Shown here piece by piece: positions 18,003 to 32,196 of a stretch of DNA of 64,000 nucleotides. The stretch covers positions 1 to 64,000 of the forward strand of contig CAVRIA010000010.1 of assembly GCA_963721115.1 (NCBI GenBank), read 5' to 3'. The notes beneath the pieces are model-generated. The model searched no databases and was not told where the DNA came from. It saw nothing but the letters and a program-made list of their open reading frames with translations. Position 1 is the stretch's first letter, and every line of letters starts with the position of its first letter. Source of the stretch: CAVRIA01 sp963721115. GTDB taxonomy: Bacteria; Desulfobacterota; Binatia; HRBIN30; CADEER01. The translations under genes were made by a program, and so were the position numbers.

Positions 18003-18319
18003 CGCTTGCCTCCAATCTCTCGGTATCGTTTGCGAGCCAGGTCGATATCCGCTCGGCGAGTCTTGCGGCTCTTCTTCTCGAATGCATGAAGCACGTATAC
18101 GACGCCGGCCAGCTTGGCGACATAAATGACGCGCCATTCGCCCAACACATGAATGCGAATCTCGATGGCCCCGGAGCCCACCTCCCCGATGGGTTTCCAG
18201 TCCGACGGCGCGAGCCCCTGCTGGACGAAACTCAACTCGAAACCCGCGGCGCGACGAGACTCGGCAGGAAAACTCCGCAGATCCCGACGGCTGGAGCCGA
18301 CGAACTCCAACGGTTTCAC
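17999..18319 (-). CDS. Phage-derived Gp49-like (RelE/HigB) toxin
   Basis: The product reads KPLEFVGSSRRDLRSFPAES, WKPIGEVGSGAIEIRIHVLG, EWRVIYVAKLAGVVYVLHAF and EKKSRKTRRADIDLARKRY, the complete pattern of the Gp49-like mRNA interferase family. I prefer GTG 18319 because homologues start at KPLEF; TTG 18355 is the alternative. It precedes and overlaps its antitoxin. Confidence 0.8.
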   Translation of the reverse strand: MKPLEFVGSSRRDLRSFPAESRRAAGFELSFVQQGLAPSDWKPIGEVGSGAIEIRIHVLGEWRVIYVAKLAGVVYVLHAFEKKSRKTRRADIDLARKRYREIGGKR

Positions 18320-18409
18320 GCCGCGAACTCTATCGCGTCGGCGTTGCTCTATCAATAAACTTAGATAGGGGCCAGCTTCGAGCGGTAGGCCAGGATGGAT
18401 CGGCCTTTG

Positions 18410-18600
18410 CGCGCGACGCTCTGTATCGATTGCGGTGGCGTGGTACCGGTCTTCTCAGAACGCCCCACACCGCCGCTTGCACCGATTGAAGCTCTGCCCG
18501 GTGCGACCGGCGATCAGCTGCATGCTGGCGGCGATCTCATCCCGGCCGCGATCGAGCACGAGCAGGTGCACGTGGTTACTGGTCACCTGATAGTCGAGGA
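18410..18600 (-). pseudogene. RAYT 2, middle fragment
   Basis: LCVLDYQVTSNHVHLLVLDR, GRDEIAASMQLIAGRTGQSF and NRCKRRCGAF match RAYT 1. The frame breaks near 18457 and homology stops at about 18410. It abuts a DUF385-type gene fragment directly at 18600. The matching N-terminus is at 20166-20277, so this second RAYT is also split, here by a 1.56-kb segment. Confidence 0.7.
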
Positions 18601-18769
18601 CACACAGCTCGATCCAGAGTCGCGTCCTGTGCACCGCCCCTCCCGGAGTCCATTTGTGGAGGACGACGACCTCTCGGCCAACTTCGATCAGGGCCAAGTG
18701 CGCAAGAGCGTAAGCCACGCAGATACTGAGTACGATTGCTGCGGCGACCATGAGTCTCTTCAGGTGCAC
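18601..18769 (-). pseudogene. N-terminal fragment of a DUF385-type nitroreductase/quinone reductase-like gene
   Basis: The first about 56 codons read a membrane-anchor segment (MVAAAIVLSICVAYALAHLA from ATG 18751), then EVGREVVVLHKWTPGGAVHR and TRLWIE, the typical start of these F420-linked-fold proteins. The gene is cut at 18600 by the RAYT fragment, producing a fused reading frame. The rest of the gene is not in the window. Confidence 0.5.
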
Positions 18770-19965
18770 CCTTGCGGAGTGACCGAACTTCGAGCTTCGA
18801 GCAGATCGTCGCTCCAGAGTCGTTGGGCGAACACCTCGGGGGGCAGGATCTCGATTCCGTCTTCAGTCGTACGCGGACGTGGGTCGAGGCTGACGACGAT
18901 CTTGGCGCCGAGCTTGCGCGGATACTCCCGAGCCAGCTCCCGGAGCCCCTTCAGATGGTCCGTGTGAACTCGCGGCGTCGCCTTCGCCTCGATCGCCAGC
19001 CGAAGGTCATCGACGACGAAGTCGACTTCGATGCCGCTCGCCAGCCGCCAGTAGGAGAGATCGAAAGCGAAGCCCCGGTAGGAGCGATACGCCGACAGCT
19101 CGTGAAAGACCCAGTTCTCGAACGCCGAGCCATAGAGCTCGCCGCCACGGGCCAAGCGGCCGCGCTTGGCGAGGCGGTTCACGACTCCGACGTCGGCGAA
19201 GTAGAACTTCGGCGACTGGATCACGCGGCGTTTCGGCCGCTGGCGATAGGCGCGAAGGAACGATCCCAGAAGGGTGTCCACGAGGATCTGGAAGTACTCC
19301 TTCGCCGTGTAGGCCGAGACGCCGCAATCCCGCGCGATGGTCGTGTAGTTGACGAGCCGGCCGTCTGCCAGGGCCGCGGCGGCGAGGAAGTCGGCAAATG
19401 CCGGCAGGTTCCGCGTCAACCCCTCTGCCGCGATCTCCTCCTTCAGATAGTCGTCGACGTAGGCGCGAACGGCATCCGAGACGCGATCGCTCAGATAGTG
19501 GCGCGGCAGGTAGCCGTGGTTCACCGCGCGATCGAGGTCGAAGGCCTTGCCGATCTCGGCGGAGACCAGACCGTGCAGCTCGTAGCGAAGCGCGCGACCG
19601 CCGAGCAGGTTCGCATGGCCGCGGCGGACTTTCCGGGCGCTCGATCCGCAGAGAGCGAACACGGTGCCGCGGTTTTCGATCAGCCAATGGACCTCGTCGA
19701 GCAGAGCGGGAGCCTTCTGAATCTCGTCGATCACGAGGAAGCGTTCACCCGATTGCTCGACTTCTTCTCTGAGCATCCCGGGGTCGCGCGAGTACCTCAC
19801 GAACTCGCGCGACGAGAGAAGGTCGATGCGGCGAACGTTGGGGTAGGTCGCTCGCAGCAGCGTGCTCTTTCCCGTCTGACGTGGCCCCCAGAGGAAGAAG
19901 GAAGTGTCCGGCGGATCGGGAAGTCGCAGCGCGCGCTCGAGCATCTGCCTCGGATTATCATGCAT
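18760..19965 (-). CDS. AAA-family ATPase with DUF4143 domain
   Basis: This 401-residue protein has a P-loop FLWGPRQTGKSTLLRATYPN near residue 24, Walker B FLVIDEIQKAPALLDEVHW, sensor ALCGSSARKVRRG, and a C-terminal DUF4143 nuclease-like domain (SGIEVDFVVDDLRLAIEAKA near residue 320). Such ATPases are common in genomic islands; their role is unproven. It is intact although it sits inside a split RAYT gene. Start ATG 19965. Confidence 0.85.
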   Translation of the reverse strand: MHDNPRQMLERALRLPDPPDTSFFLWGPRQTGKSTLLRATYPNVRRIDLLSSREFVRYSRDPGMLREEVEQSGERFLVIDEIQKAPALLDEVHWLIENRGTVFALCGSSARKVRRGHANLLGGRALRYELHGLVSAEIGKAFDLDRAVNHGYLPRHYLSDRVSDAVRAYVDDYLKEEIAAEGLTRNLPAFADFLAAAALADGRLVNYTTIARDCGVSAYTAKEYFQILVDTLLGSFLRAYRQRPKRRVIQSPKFYFADVGVVNRLAKRGRLARGGELYGSAFENWVFHELSAYRSYRGFAFDLSYWRLASGIEVDFVVDDLRLAIEAKATPRVHTDHLKGLRELAREYPRKLGAKIVVSLDPRPRTTEDGIEILPPEVFAQRLWSDDLLEARSSVTPQGCT

Positions 19966-20027
19966 ATTCGAGGTGCATCAAGGCCGGTACGACCGCGATC
20001 GGCCCGGCCGGCGCGCTGCTGGCCGCC

Positions 20028-20164
20028 GGGACTTCAAAGAAAGCATTGTAGCGCCCGCCCAGCGCGACGCGCGGTTTCGCCAGTCGCTGTTCACCGAGGC
20101 GATCAACGCCTATCTGATGGGTGATACGACAGGCAAGGCGATCCTGCGCGATCTCGTCAATGCG
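20028..20164 (+). pseudogene. Truncated second copy of the COG3636-type antitoxin
   Basis: DFKESIVAPAQRDARFRQSL and FTEAINAYLMGDTTGKAILR match residues 6-46 of the antitoxin at 17208. The copy starts without an initiation codon and ends abruptly at the RAYT repeat. Confidence 0.7.
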
Positions 20165-20165
20165 A

Positions 20166-20277
20166 CTGCCCAAGCGCGCCGATCGCGCGCGAACTTCAGA
20201 AGGAACTCTCTGCGGTGGCAGCGCTGCGTGATGTGCCAGACCTGCCCGGCGATACGGTGGCGGTTTGCACGCGGCAT
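20166..20277 (-). pseudogene. RAYT 2, N-terminal fragment
   Basis: ATG 20277 opens MPRANRHRIAGQVWHITQRC and HRREFLLKFARDRRAW in one clean frame, then the reading enters the antitoxin fragment. It is the best-preserved RAYT N-terminus in the window. Confidence 0.75.
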
Positions 20278-20403
20278 TGCCTCTCTCCTTACAGGCGCAG
20301 TTTTCTGGCCGAAATTGGACCTCTAACTTCTAGACAAGCCGTCTAGCCACTGCTTGTCAAATGATTCTCGGTACCTACGCTGGTCCGACCCCGCGGAGGC
20401 GCC
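20166..20403 (-). repeat. Copy 3 of the RAYT N-terminus plus upstream region
   Basis: Direct repeat of 16016-16261, with small indels; CCCTAAGC of copy 2 is shortened here. It contains CTTCTAGACAAGCCGTCTAG at 20328-20347 and ends in CCCCGCGGAGGCGCC. Confidence 0.8.
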
Positions 20404-20695
20404 GAAGAGAAACGCCCCTTGCGCCCCAACGTCCCGTTTCTGACGTCATACGCTGATCACCATCGCCGCGGTCAATCTATTCCTCACCGTGCTGCTTCTC
20501 CTGGTTCTGTACTGAGGAACCCGCGGGGGTTCGCGGCCCACGACCGAGCTTCTCCAGCACTCCCGACCTCGCGTGCTGCGTTGCAACCCACCACCTTCGA
20601 GATCGAGATCCGTCAATCGACTCGTCCAACTCGCCGCCACGTCCCGCTTTCCCTCTACATTGGGCGATTCTCCTCGTTTAATCGCAAGCGGCGCT
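20404..20695. other. Gene-free stretch
   Basis: No supported coding region or RNA was found between the RAYT repeat and the antitoxin stop. Confidence 0.4.
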
Positions 20696-21028
20696 TTACG
20701 CCGCTCGAGGGCGTATCCCCTCGAACTCCACGGACAATCGCCCACCTAGAGCCCGTGCGATACGGTCGAGCAAGTCGAGCGAGGCGGTGAATGCTTTCCC
20801 CCCTTCGATCCGCGCAATGACCGCTTGCGTGGTGCCGGCACGTTCCGCGAGTTGCGTCTGAGTCAGACCTGAAACTGTACGTGCTCGCTTTACCATCACT
20901 CCGATCGTCGCCCGCGCCACGGCGGCGTCGATCCGCGCGCGCAGTTGTGGGTCGCGCTTTGCGCGTGCCCGCACGTCCCCAAGGGCATCTCGACCGATGT
21001 GTGGATTGCCGCGTTTCGCTCGCGTCAT
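20696..21028 (-). CDS. XRE-family antitoxin (HigA-like)
   Basis: This 110-residue protein has its helix-turn-helix at RTVSGLTQTQLAERAGTTQA and VIARIEGGKAFTASLDLLDR, with a C-terminal IARALGGRLSVEFE as in antitoxins of Gp49-like toxins. ATG 21028 overlaps the toxin stop (ATGA). Confidence 0.8.
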   Translation of the reverse strand: MTRAKRGNPHIGRDALGDVRARAKRDPQLRARIDAAVARATIGVMVKRARTVSGLTQTQLAERAGTTQAVIARIEGGKAFTASLDLLDRIARALGGRLSVEFEGIRPRAA

Positions 21029-21351
21029 GCCGTACCTCCAAGGACGTCCTTGGCTCGCCGCTGTGCCAGGACGAGGTCGCGTTGGGGCGTACGCCGTCCC
21101 TGTTTCTTAAACGCGTGTAGCAACACCATTTCCGGCCCCGTGATGACGATATACGCGACCCGATGACGCCCTATGCGAATCTCCCATAGCTTGCCATCCA
21201 GCTGTCGCAGCGACACCGGGGCATCCAACCCAAACACGCCAAGCAGCGCCAGTGCTTCGTCCCAATCGTTTCGTTCACGCGCCGGCAATCCGGCGATGTA
21301 ATCGCGCACCGGCTCGTCTCCTCGCACGGAGCGATAGTACCGGATGCGCAC
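21025..21351 (-). CDS. Phage-derived Gp49-like (RelE/HigB) toxin
   Basis: This 108-residue product starts at GTG 21351: MRIRYYRSVRGDEPVRDYIA, then SLRQLDGKLWEIRIGRHRVA and YIVITGPEMVLLHAFKKQG, with a basic tail. It is a complete toxin directly downstream of a perfect palindrome and upstream of its antitoxin. No Shine-Dalgarno sequence is evident, so the mRNA may be nearly leaderless. Confidence 0.8.
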   Translation of the reverse strand: MRIRYYRSVRGDEPVRDYIAGLPARERNDWDEALALLGVFGLDAPVSLRQLDGKLWEIRIGRHRVAYIVITGPEMVLLHAFKKQGRRTPQRDLVLAQRRAKDVLGGTA

Positions 21352-21359
21352 GATCTACG

Positions 21360-21377
21360 TATGCCCGATCGGGCATA
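21360..21377. promoter_or_regulatory. Operator palindrome of the HigBA-like pair
   Basis: TATGCCCGATCGGGCATA is a perfect 18-bp palindrome ending 9 bp before the toxin GTG on the minus strand. It is the likely binding site for autoregulation by the antitoxin complex. Confidence 0.65.
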
Positions 21378-21498
21378 TAGAATCAACGCCGCAATCTCAG
21401 AAGCGGACAATACGGCCGTCGGCAGGGCCGCTCGTCAAAGGTGAAGAATCCGCCATCCCGTAAAGCGGTTTTGCAGACGCTTTCCAGGGCAAGCGCCG

Positions 21499-21975
21499 TC
21501 AGGCTGACGCAATCTTCGATTCCCGGCCGCATGGCAGCCACACCGCGACTACGACGCGCGCAGCGCATCTCGGCTCGATGCGAACCACCTCGCGGACGTC
21601 GGCAACCGCATAGCCCGCTCTGACAGCACGGGCAACGTAGCGTTCGCGCAGCGACACCGGAAATCCGACGCTGAACGCATACCCGCCACGAGCGATTCTC
21701 ATGCGCACCAGGCGCAGCACGGGCGCCGCCCGGTCGCGCTGCGGGCCGTAGAACTCGACGAAGCGCCCGACCTGGCAGAACACCAGGCTGTCCGGTCCCG
21801 CATGCCGCATCAGGCGTCCGTATTGGTTCGAAAAGCGCGAACCTCCGAGCGGGCGCTCCGCCCACCGCAGGCGCACCAGCCACGGGTCATCCCCCTCGCG
21901 CATGAACAACGCCCGAAGCCAGGTGTGCCGGTCCCACAGCACCGCCCACTTCCGGTACGTCGCACCGTGGCGCAA
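21499..21975 (-). pseudogene. MutS domain I-like (MSL) accessory region of a diversity-generating retroelement type locus
   Basis: The minus-strand frame reads TYRKWAVLWDRHTWLRALFM, LRWAERPLGGSRFSNQYGRL, then SLVFCQVGRFVEFYGPQRDR, FSVGFPVSLRERYVARAVRA and GYAVADVREV. The F..VG.F.E..G, G.P and GY.VA..E pattern is that of MutS domain I. Proteins of this kind are described as accessory (MSL) genes of diversity-generating retroelements. It is joined directly to a reverse-transcriptase fragment, with a frame change at 21975. Confidence 0.55.
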
Positions 21976-22150
21976 TGGTCCGGGTGAGCCAGCGCAGCTC
22001 GGGGTCGCTGGCGCGGCGCGCGATGATCGCATAGAGAGTTTGCTTGTCGATGGTGGGAAAGAAGCTCGCGATGTCGAGCTTGAGCGCCCATGCGCGGCGC
22101 CGTCCGTTGGTGGTGGCGCAGCGCAGGAACGTCATCAGGCGATCGCTCGC
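21974..22150 (-). pseudogene. Reverse transcriptase fragment (DGR/retron-like)
   Basis: About 59 residues: DRLMTFLRCATTNGRRRAWA, LKLDIASFFPTIDKQTLYAI and IARRASDPELRWLTRTI. The LDI.SFF..ID motif with TxNGrrrA just before is the first conserved block of DGR-type reverse transcriptases; group II intron enzymes differ here. The YxDD-containing palm is absent. It is fused in frame to the truncated IS110 transposase upstream. Confidence 0.6.
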
Positions 22151-23155
22151 GGCGAGCACGCCTACTGGTGCCGCTCCACAAACGGCCCGCAACATGTCAA
22201 GCTTGCGCTCGGTCAGAGGGGCCCCGGCCTCCGAGAGCAGCGAAGTGCCCACCACGGTTCCCACTCCGGGCAGGGAGAGGAGAATCTCGGCGTCACTGTA
22301 CTCGGGCCGGGGTGTCCCCGAGATGCTGCTCGGCTCTGGTCGGTCCTCGATGCAGCGCTCGAGCAAAGCCTCCATCCGTCCCTGGCAGTGCTGACGCTGG
22401 CGATGGAGAAGCCGCAACTGCTCGAGCAGCACGCCGATGTGACGACTGGCCGCCTCGGCGCTGCCAGCGGCGACTTGGAAGGCTGGGGCACGAAGCGCCT
22501 CGAGCACGTGGGCGGCATCGAGCCTGCGGATTCGATGGCTTCGCAGCAGCTTCTCCACCCGAGCTCGCCGCAACCGTCGGGCCGCCGCCGGTGTCGGTGC
22601 CACCTCCAGCAACGCCCACATCCACGGCTCCGTGGTATCCGCCACGGTCAACAGCTGGGGATAGAATCTTTGCAGCTGTGCCCCCAGGCGGTTCGCTGCT
22701 TGCACGAACTGCTCTCTCAACTCCTCATGGATCCGTCCTTCCTCGCGCAGCTCGATGATGTGGGGCGAACCTACGCTCACTCGAGCAAAGGCATGGCGAT
22801 CGGTGCGCAGCGCATCGGCCAGCACCAGCGCATCACGCCGATCATCCTTTGCTCCCGCGGTGGTGTAGCGATCGCGAAAGCGGTCGAGCTGCTTGGGGTT
22901 GAGAGCGAACACCGACAACCCGCGATCCAGAAGAGTTTCCACCACCACTCCGTGGGGCACCTCGATCGCGACCGCAATTCGGCTCGTATCTCCGCCGGCT
23001 TGCTCGATCAAGCTGTCGATGAGTTCGTTCAATACCTTCGGGTCATGAGCGATACGTCGTTCGAACAACACCGCTCGATCCGGACCCAGTACACATACCT
23101 GATGTTCCCTGCTTGCCCAGTCGATTCCAACGAACACGCTAAAGTCTTCCTTCAC
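22151..23155 (-). pseudogene. IS110-family transposase, C-terminus missing
   Basis: GTG or ATG region at 23155 is preceded by a purine-rich GGAAGAGGAGGAGGTCG. The N-terminal RuvC-like DEDD domain is intact: FVGIDWASREHQVCVLG, AVAIEVPHG, AGAKDDRRDALVLADAL. A coiled-coil and LLSLPGVGTVVGTSLLSEAG follow. The reading then leaves IS110 at RAVCGAAPV and enters the reverse-transcriptase fragment, so the Tnp_IS116 C-terminal domain with its catalytic Ser is lost. Probably inactive. Confidence 0.8.
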
Positions 23156-23538
23156 AACGACCTCCTCCTCTTTCCTTCTCGGCCTGGCCCGCGAGCCTCA
23201 TCATCCCTGCACTGGCGCTCTGACGGCGCAACTTCCCATTGGATGTGCTCCCGGGCCAACTGGTTGAGGCGCGAGTCCGGATGTGGCACTCGATTGGTGC
23301 CGGGAGAGGATGGCACTCCCAACCAGTCAGCCGAGGTTCTCAATCTTTGCCCTCTCACTTCGTGCCCTTCAAGCGTACAGGGAGAAGGAAGCGTACAGGT
23401 CGAACGTCTGGTGGTCGAGGCATAGGTGGGGCAGCGTTCGAAACCCAACAGCCAACCCCGTAACAGCCAACACCCTTCCGCCAACCTTCCTCCCTCCTTC
23501 GCGCTCCGCTATAGTCCTCGGTTTCGGAGAGCAGCGCA
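23156..23538. other. Intergenic stretch between IS110 relic and uvrA
   Basis: Nearly 380 bp without a supported gene. It should contain the IS110 outer end and the uvrA promoter; GGAGAG at 23526-23531 is the uvrA ribosome-binding site. Confidence 0.4.
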
Positions 23539-29122
<5,584 letters not shown>

Positions 29123-29227
29123 GCCGCCCGCATTCCACGACCGCGAAGTCGCCTCGAGCCGCGCTCGCGGGCAAGAGAGGCAACCGCGAAGTCGCCATGG
29201 GGAATCCGAGGAATCAGACCCCTCCTC

Positions 29228-29395
29228 CTCCCTGAAGAAGAAATGCAACTACGAAGAAAGATGCAACCAGTAAGGTCACGAAGGTAGGAAGACGAAGTCG
29301 AGGAGAGGACGAAACCGGGGAGTGGGCGAGATTCGGGATACCCCTCTTCTTCGTGCCCTTCGTGCTCTTCGTGCTCTTCGTGGTTGCATTTCCTC
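29228..29395. repeat. CACGAAG-type intergenic repeat, copy 1
   Basis: Short units of the GTCACGAAGG/CTTCGTGCTCTTCGTG type run on opposite strands at the two ends (ATGCAACTACGAAG at the left, CTTCGTGGTTGCATTT at the right), so the block is an imperfect inverted repeat. The same units recur at 35988-36045, 36380-36540, 46300-46556 and 61341-61482. Confidence 0.7.
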
Positions 29396-29402
29396 TTCTC
29401 CC

Positions 29403-32048
29403 TCAACCCACTCCCCGCCCATCCCAGCCTGGATGCCCGCCAGATGATTGCGGGCATGACGTTTCTTCGCTTGTCCCTCTGTTTTCCGGCGCCTCGGCAG
29501 AGAACATCGACGGACTCTGACCTTCGTGGTTGCCTCGTCTCTCCTCCCCCCCGATGCAGCAGGGTAGCGTCACGGTCATGCGCGTTCCCCTGCCGACCTC
29601 GCTCCACGCGTCGACGCGGCCGCCGAGCATCTCGCAGTAGCGGTGCACGATGTACAGGCCGATGCCGCAGCCGTTGTGGACGGTGCTCGCGGCGGCCTGC
29701 CGGTAGAGGTCGAAGATGTAGGGCAGCTCTCCGGCGGCGATTCCACAGCCGGTGTCCTCGACACTGATCGCGGCGTGATCGGCGTCGACCCGGAAGGCGC
29801 GCACCACGATCGAGCCCTCGCGGGTGAACTTGCGCGCATTGCCGACCAGGTTGGTGATGATCTGCCCCAGCTTGAGGCGGTCCGACCGCATGGGCGGAAC
29901 GCCCGGCTCGACGAGCCACCGCTCGGCGACCGTCGCGGGCAGGCGGAGAAAGCGCCCCGAGGCGCGCAGCTCGACGAAGAGCGCGTTCAAGTCGAACGGC
30001 TCCGGTTGAACGCGCATGCCGCCGCTCTCGAGACGCAGAACGCTCAGAGTGTCCTCGACCAGCGAGGTCAGGCTGTGCGCCGCGGCGAGCAGGCGCTCCA
30101 GCACCGAGCGATGCTCTCCGATGGAACGTTCGGCGGCGTCGCGCGCGGCGTCGAGCAGCATCTCCGTGTACCCGACGAACACGTTCAACGGCGTGCGCAG
30201 CTCGTGCGACATCATCCCCATGAACTCGCTCTTCAGGCGGTCGGCCTCCGTCAGGCGCTCCTGCGCCACGCGCAGCTCGCCGTTCTGCCGGGTCAGGCGC
30301 TGCACCAGGTCCTCTCGCTCGCGCGCCTGCCGCTGCTCGTCGATGGCCAGCGCCAGGCGCTGCGCGAAGGCCGTCATCAGCCGCATGTCGGAGTCCTGCA
30401 GATCGCGCTCGCGCACGTCGAGAACCGTGACGCAGCCCACGACCTCTCGCGAAGCGTCGATCACCGGAACGCCGACATAGGTGGCGATGCCGCGCTCGAC
30501 GAGAAAGCCGGCGGCGGGAAAGAGGCGCGCCGGTTGGCGGAACACACAGGGCTCGCCGCTCTGCCGCACGCGGGCGCAGGGGGTGCCCGACACCGGCAGG
30601 CGGTCGCCGCGCCGCATCTCGCCGCGGTCGAACAGGGCGAGCATCACGACGTCGTCCCCGTCGTAGAGCTGCACGGCGACGAGCGGCACGCCGAGCAGTC
30701 CGGCGAGCGTCATCGCCACGTGGTCGGCGACCTGCTCGACCGTCCCGCCGAGCGTCACGGCGAGATGGTAGAGCCCCTCCAGCCGCTCCACCGACTGGCG
30801 CAGCTGCAGCTCGATGCGGTCGCGCTCGCTCTCGTCGTGCAGGATCGCCTGCACCACCGTCCAGTCGCCCACGGCGACCGTGCTGAGCGCCACGTCCACC
30901 GGACAGACCGAGCCGTCGCGCCTCACCACGTGCCGCGGTCCCTCGCGCGGATCCAGCCCGCCCTGCGCGGAAGACGGCTCGGAGGCCGGGCGAAAGAGCG
31001 CCTCGAAGCTCAGCCCGCGCAGCTCCGCCGGATCGCGGCCGGTGATCTGCTCGGCACGCCGGTTCGACTCGAGAATCGCGCCGCTCGCGCCGTCGAGCAG
31101 GAGAATGGCGTCGCCGGCGCCCTCGAACAGCGCCGAGGTGCGCGCGGCGGAGATCTGCAGCGAGCGGTCGACGCGGTCGGCGCCGGCGTTGAACGCGCGC
31201 GCCATCTCGACGACGTGGGCGTCGGTCGAGCCGGTGATCAGGCGCGCCGGCCCGTCGCTGGTCAGGCGGCTGGCGGCCCGCCCGAGGTCCGCGGCGGCGG
31301 TGCGAATCGCGATCGCCTGCAGCCAGGCGAGCGCGGCGCACAGCCCGGAGCCGAGGACGAGGATCAACACCTGCGTCAACCACATGCTGCCGGCGCTCGC
31401 CGCCAACCGCTGCGCCACGACGAGGGCGAGCACCGTGGGCGCGGCCAGCACCGCCACGCGTACCCAGATCCCCACCGTTCGGCCCTGATACGGATCGAGC
31501 CCGAGGCGGATGGCCGCCAGCCGCAGCCGCTGGCAGGGGCCGCGCACCAGGAGATCGCTGACGGTGAAGTTCATCGCGCCGTACAGAAGCGTGGCGATCG
31601 CACCGCCGAGCAGGATCGGTCCGACGTTGCCCGCCGCGCCGGCGATCCGCCATTCGAGGACGGCCATCACCGCCGTCACGCCAAACGCCAGCAGCATGGC
31701 ACACAGGGCGTTGGCGAGCGGCAGAAACGGCAGGGCGGAGAGCGCCGTCGCCAGGAGCTGGCGCGGTCGCTCCTCCGGCTCGACCGCCGGCCGCATCAGC
31801 TCGTTCACCGCGGCGACGCTCGATACGGACGTCGGCACCAGCGACCCACCCGCCCCGGCGAGGAGGAGGTTCAGCGCCGTGGCGATCGACAGAAGGGCGA
31901 CGAACGGCCCCCCGAAGATCCAGAAGGATCCCGTCGCGGCGAAATCGGCGGTGGCGTAGATGTAGAGCGCCCCGTAGATCGCCGCGAGCCAGCCGGTGCT
32001 CGCGGCGACACTCGCCACCCGGGCAAGGAACGGCAAATGCAGCTTCAC
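29403..32048 (-). CDS. Membrane sensor histidine kinase with PAS and GAF domains
   Basis: This 881-residue protein begins with about six membrane segments (to roughly residue 245), then a HAMP-like linker, a PAS domain (SALFEGAGDAILLLDGASG), a GAF domain (LLGVPLVAVQLYDGDD onward), a HisKA helix with the phospho-acceptor in MMSHELRTPLNVFVGYTEML, and HATPase boxes NLVGNARKF, VEDTGCGIAAG and GCGIGLYIVHRYCEMLGG. The true C-terminus is near TVTLPCC; the last 45 residues read into repeat sequence. No cognate regulator adjoins it. Start ATG 32048. Confidence 0.85.
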   Translation of the reverse strand: MKLHLPFLARVASVAASTGWLAAIYGALYIYATADFAATGSFWIFGGPFVALLSIATALNLLLAGAGGSLVPTSVSSVAAVNELMRPAVEPEERPRQLLATALSALPFLPLANALCAMLLAFGVTAVMAVLEWRIAGAAGNVGPILLGGAIATLLYGAMNFTVSDLLVRGPCQRLRLAAIRLGLDPYQGRTVGIWVRVAVLAAPTVLALVVAQRLAASAGSMWLTQVLILVLGSGLCAALAWLQAIAIRTAAADLGRAASRLTSDGPARLITGSTDAHVVEMARAFNAGADRVDRSLQISAARTSALFEGAGDAILLLDGASGAILESNRRAEQITGRDPAELRGLSFEALFRPASEPSSAQGGLDPREGPRHVVRRDGSVCPVDVALSTVAVGDWTVVQAILHDESERDRIELQLRQSVERLEGLYHLAVTLGGTVEQVADHVAMTLAGLLGVPLVAVQLYDGDDVVMLALFDRGEMRRGDRLPVSGTPCARVRQSGEPCVFRQPARLFPAAGFLVERGIATYVGVPVIDASREVVGCVTVLDVRERDLQDSDMRLMTAFAQRLALAIDEQRQAREREDLVQRLTRQNGELRVAQERLTEADRLKSEFMGMMSHELRTPLNVFVGYTEMLLDAARDAAERSIGEHRSVLERLLAAAHSLTSLVEDTLSVLRLESGGMRVQPEPFDLNALFVELRASGRFLRLPATVAERWLVEPGVPPMRSDRLKLGQIITNLVGNARKFTREGSIVVRAFRVDADHAAISVEDTGCGIAAGELPYIFDLYRQAAASTVHNGCGIGLYIVHRYCEMLGGRVDAWSEVGRGTRMTVTLPCCIGGEERRGNHEGQSPSMFSAEAPENRGTSEETSCPQSSGGHPGWDGRGVG

Positions 32049-32196
32049 GAGTACCGGACGGCAGCACCTGTCATGCCACTCACCATGATCGATGAAAGAT
32101 CGTCCCGGGCGGCGATCCCAACGGCCGCCCGCCGTCGAAGATTCGATTCGGGCCGCATTTCTTAACAGTGGGGCGACCGATCCGCGGTACCGCCGG

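Noticed and set aside
16016..20403. DGR template/variable repeat pair
   Set aside because: The two long repeats differ by indels and mixed substitutions, not by adenine-specific changes, and they encode a RAYT N-terminus.
16865..21351. Toxin-antitoxin pairs at 17-21 kb as integron cassettes
   Set aside because: No attC-like site was found after them, and they lie on both strands.
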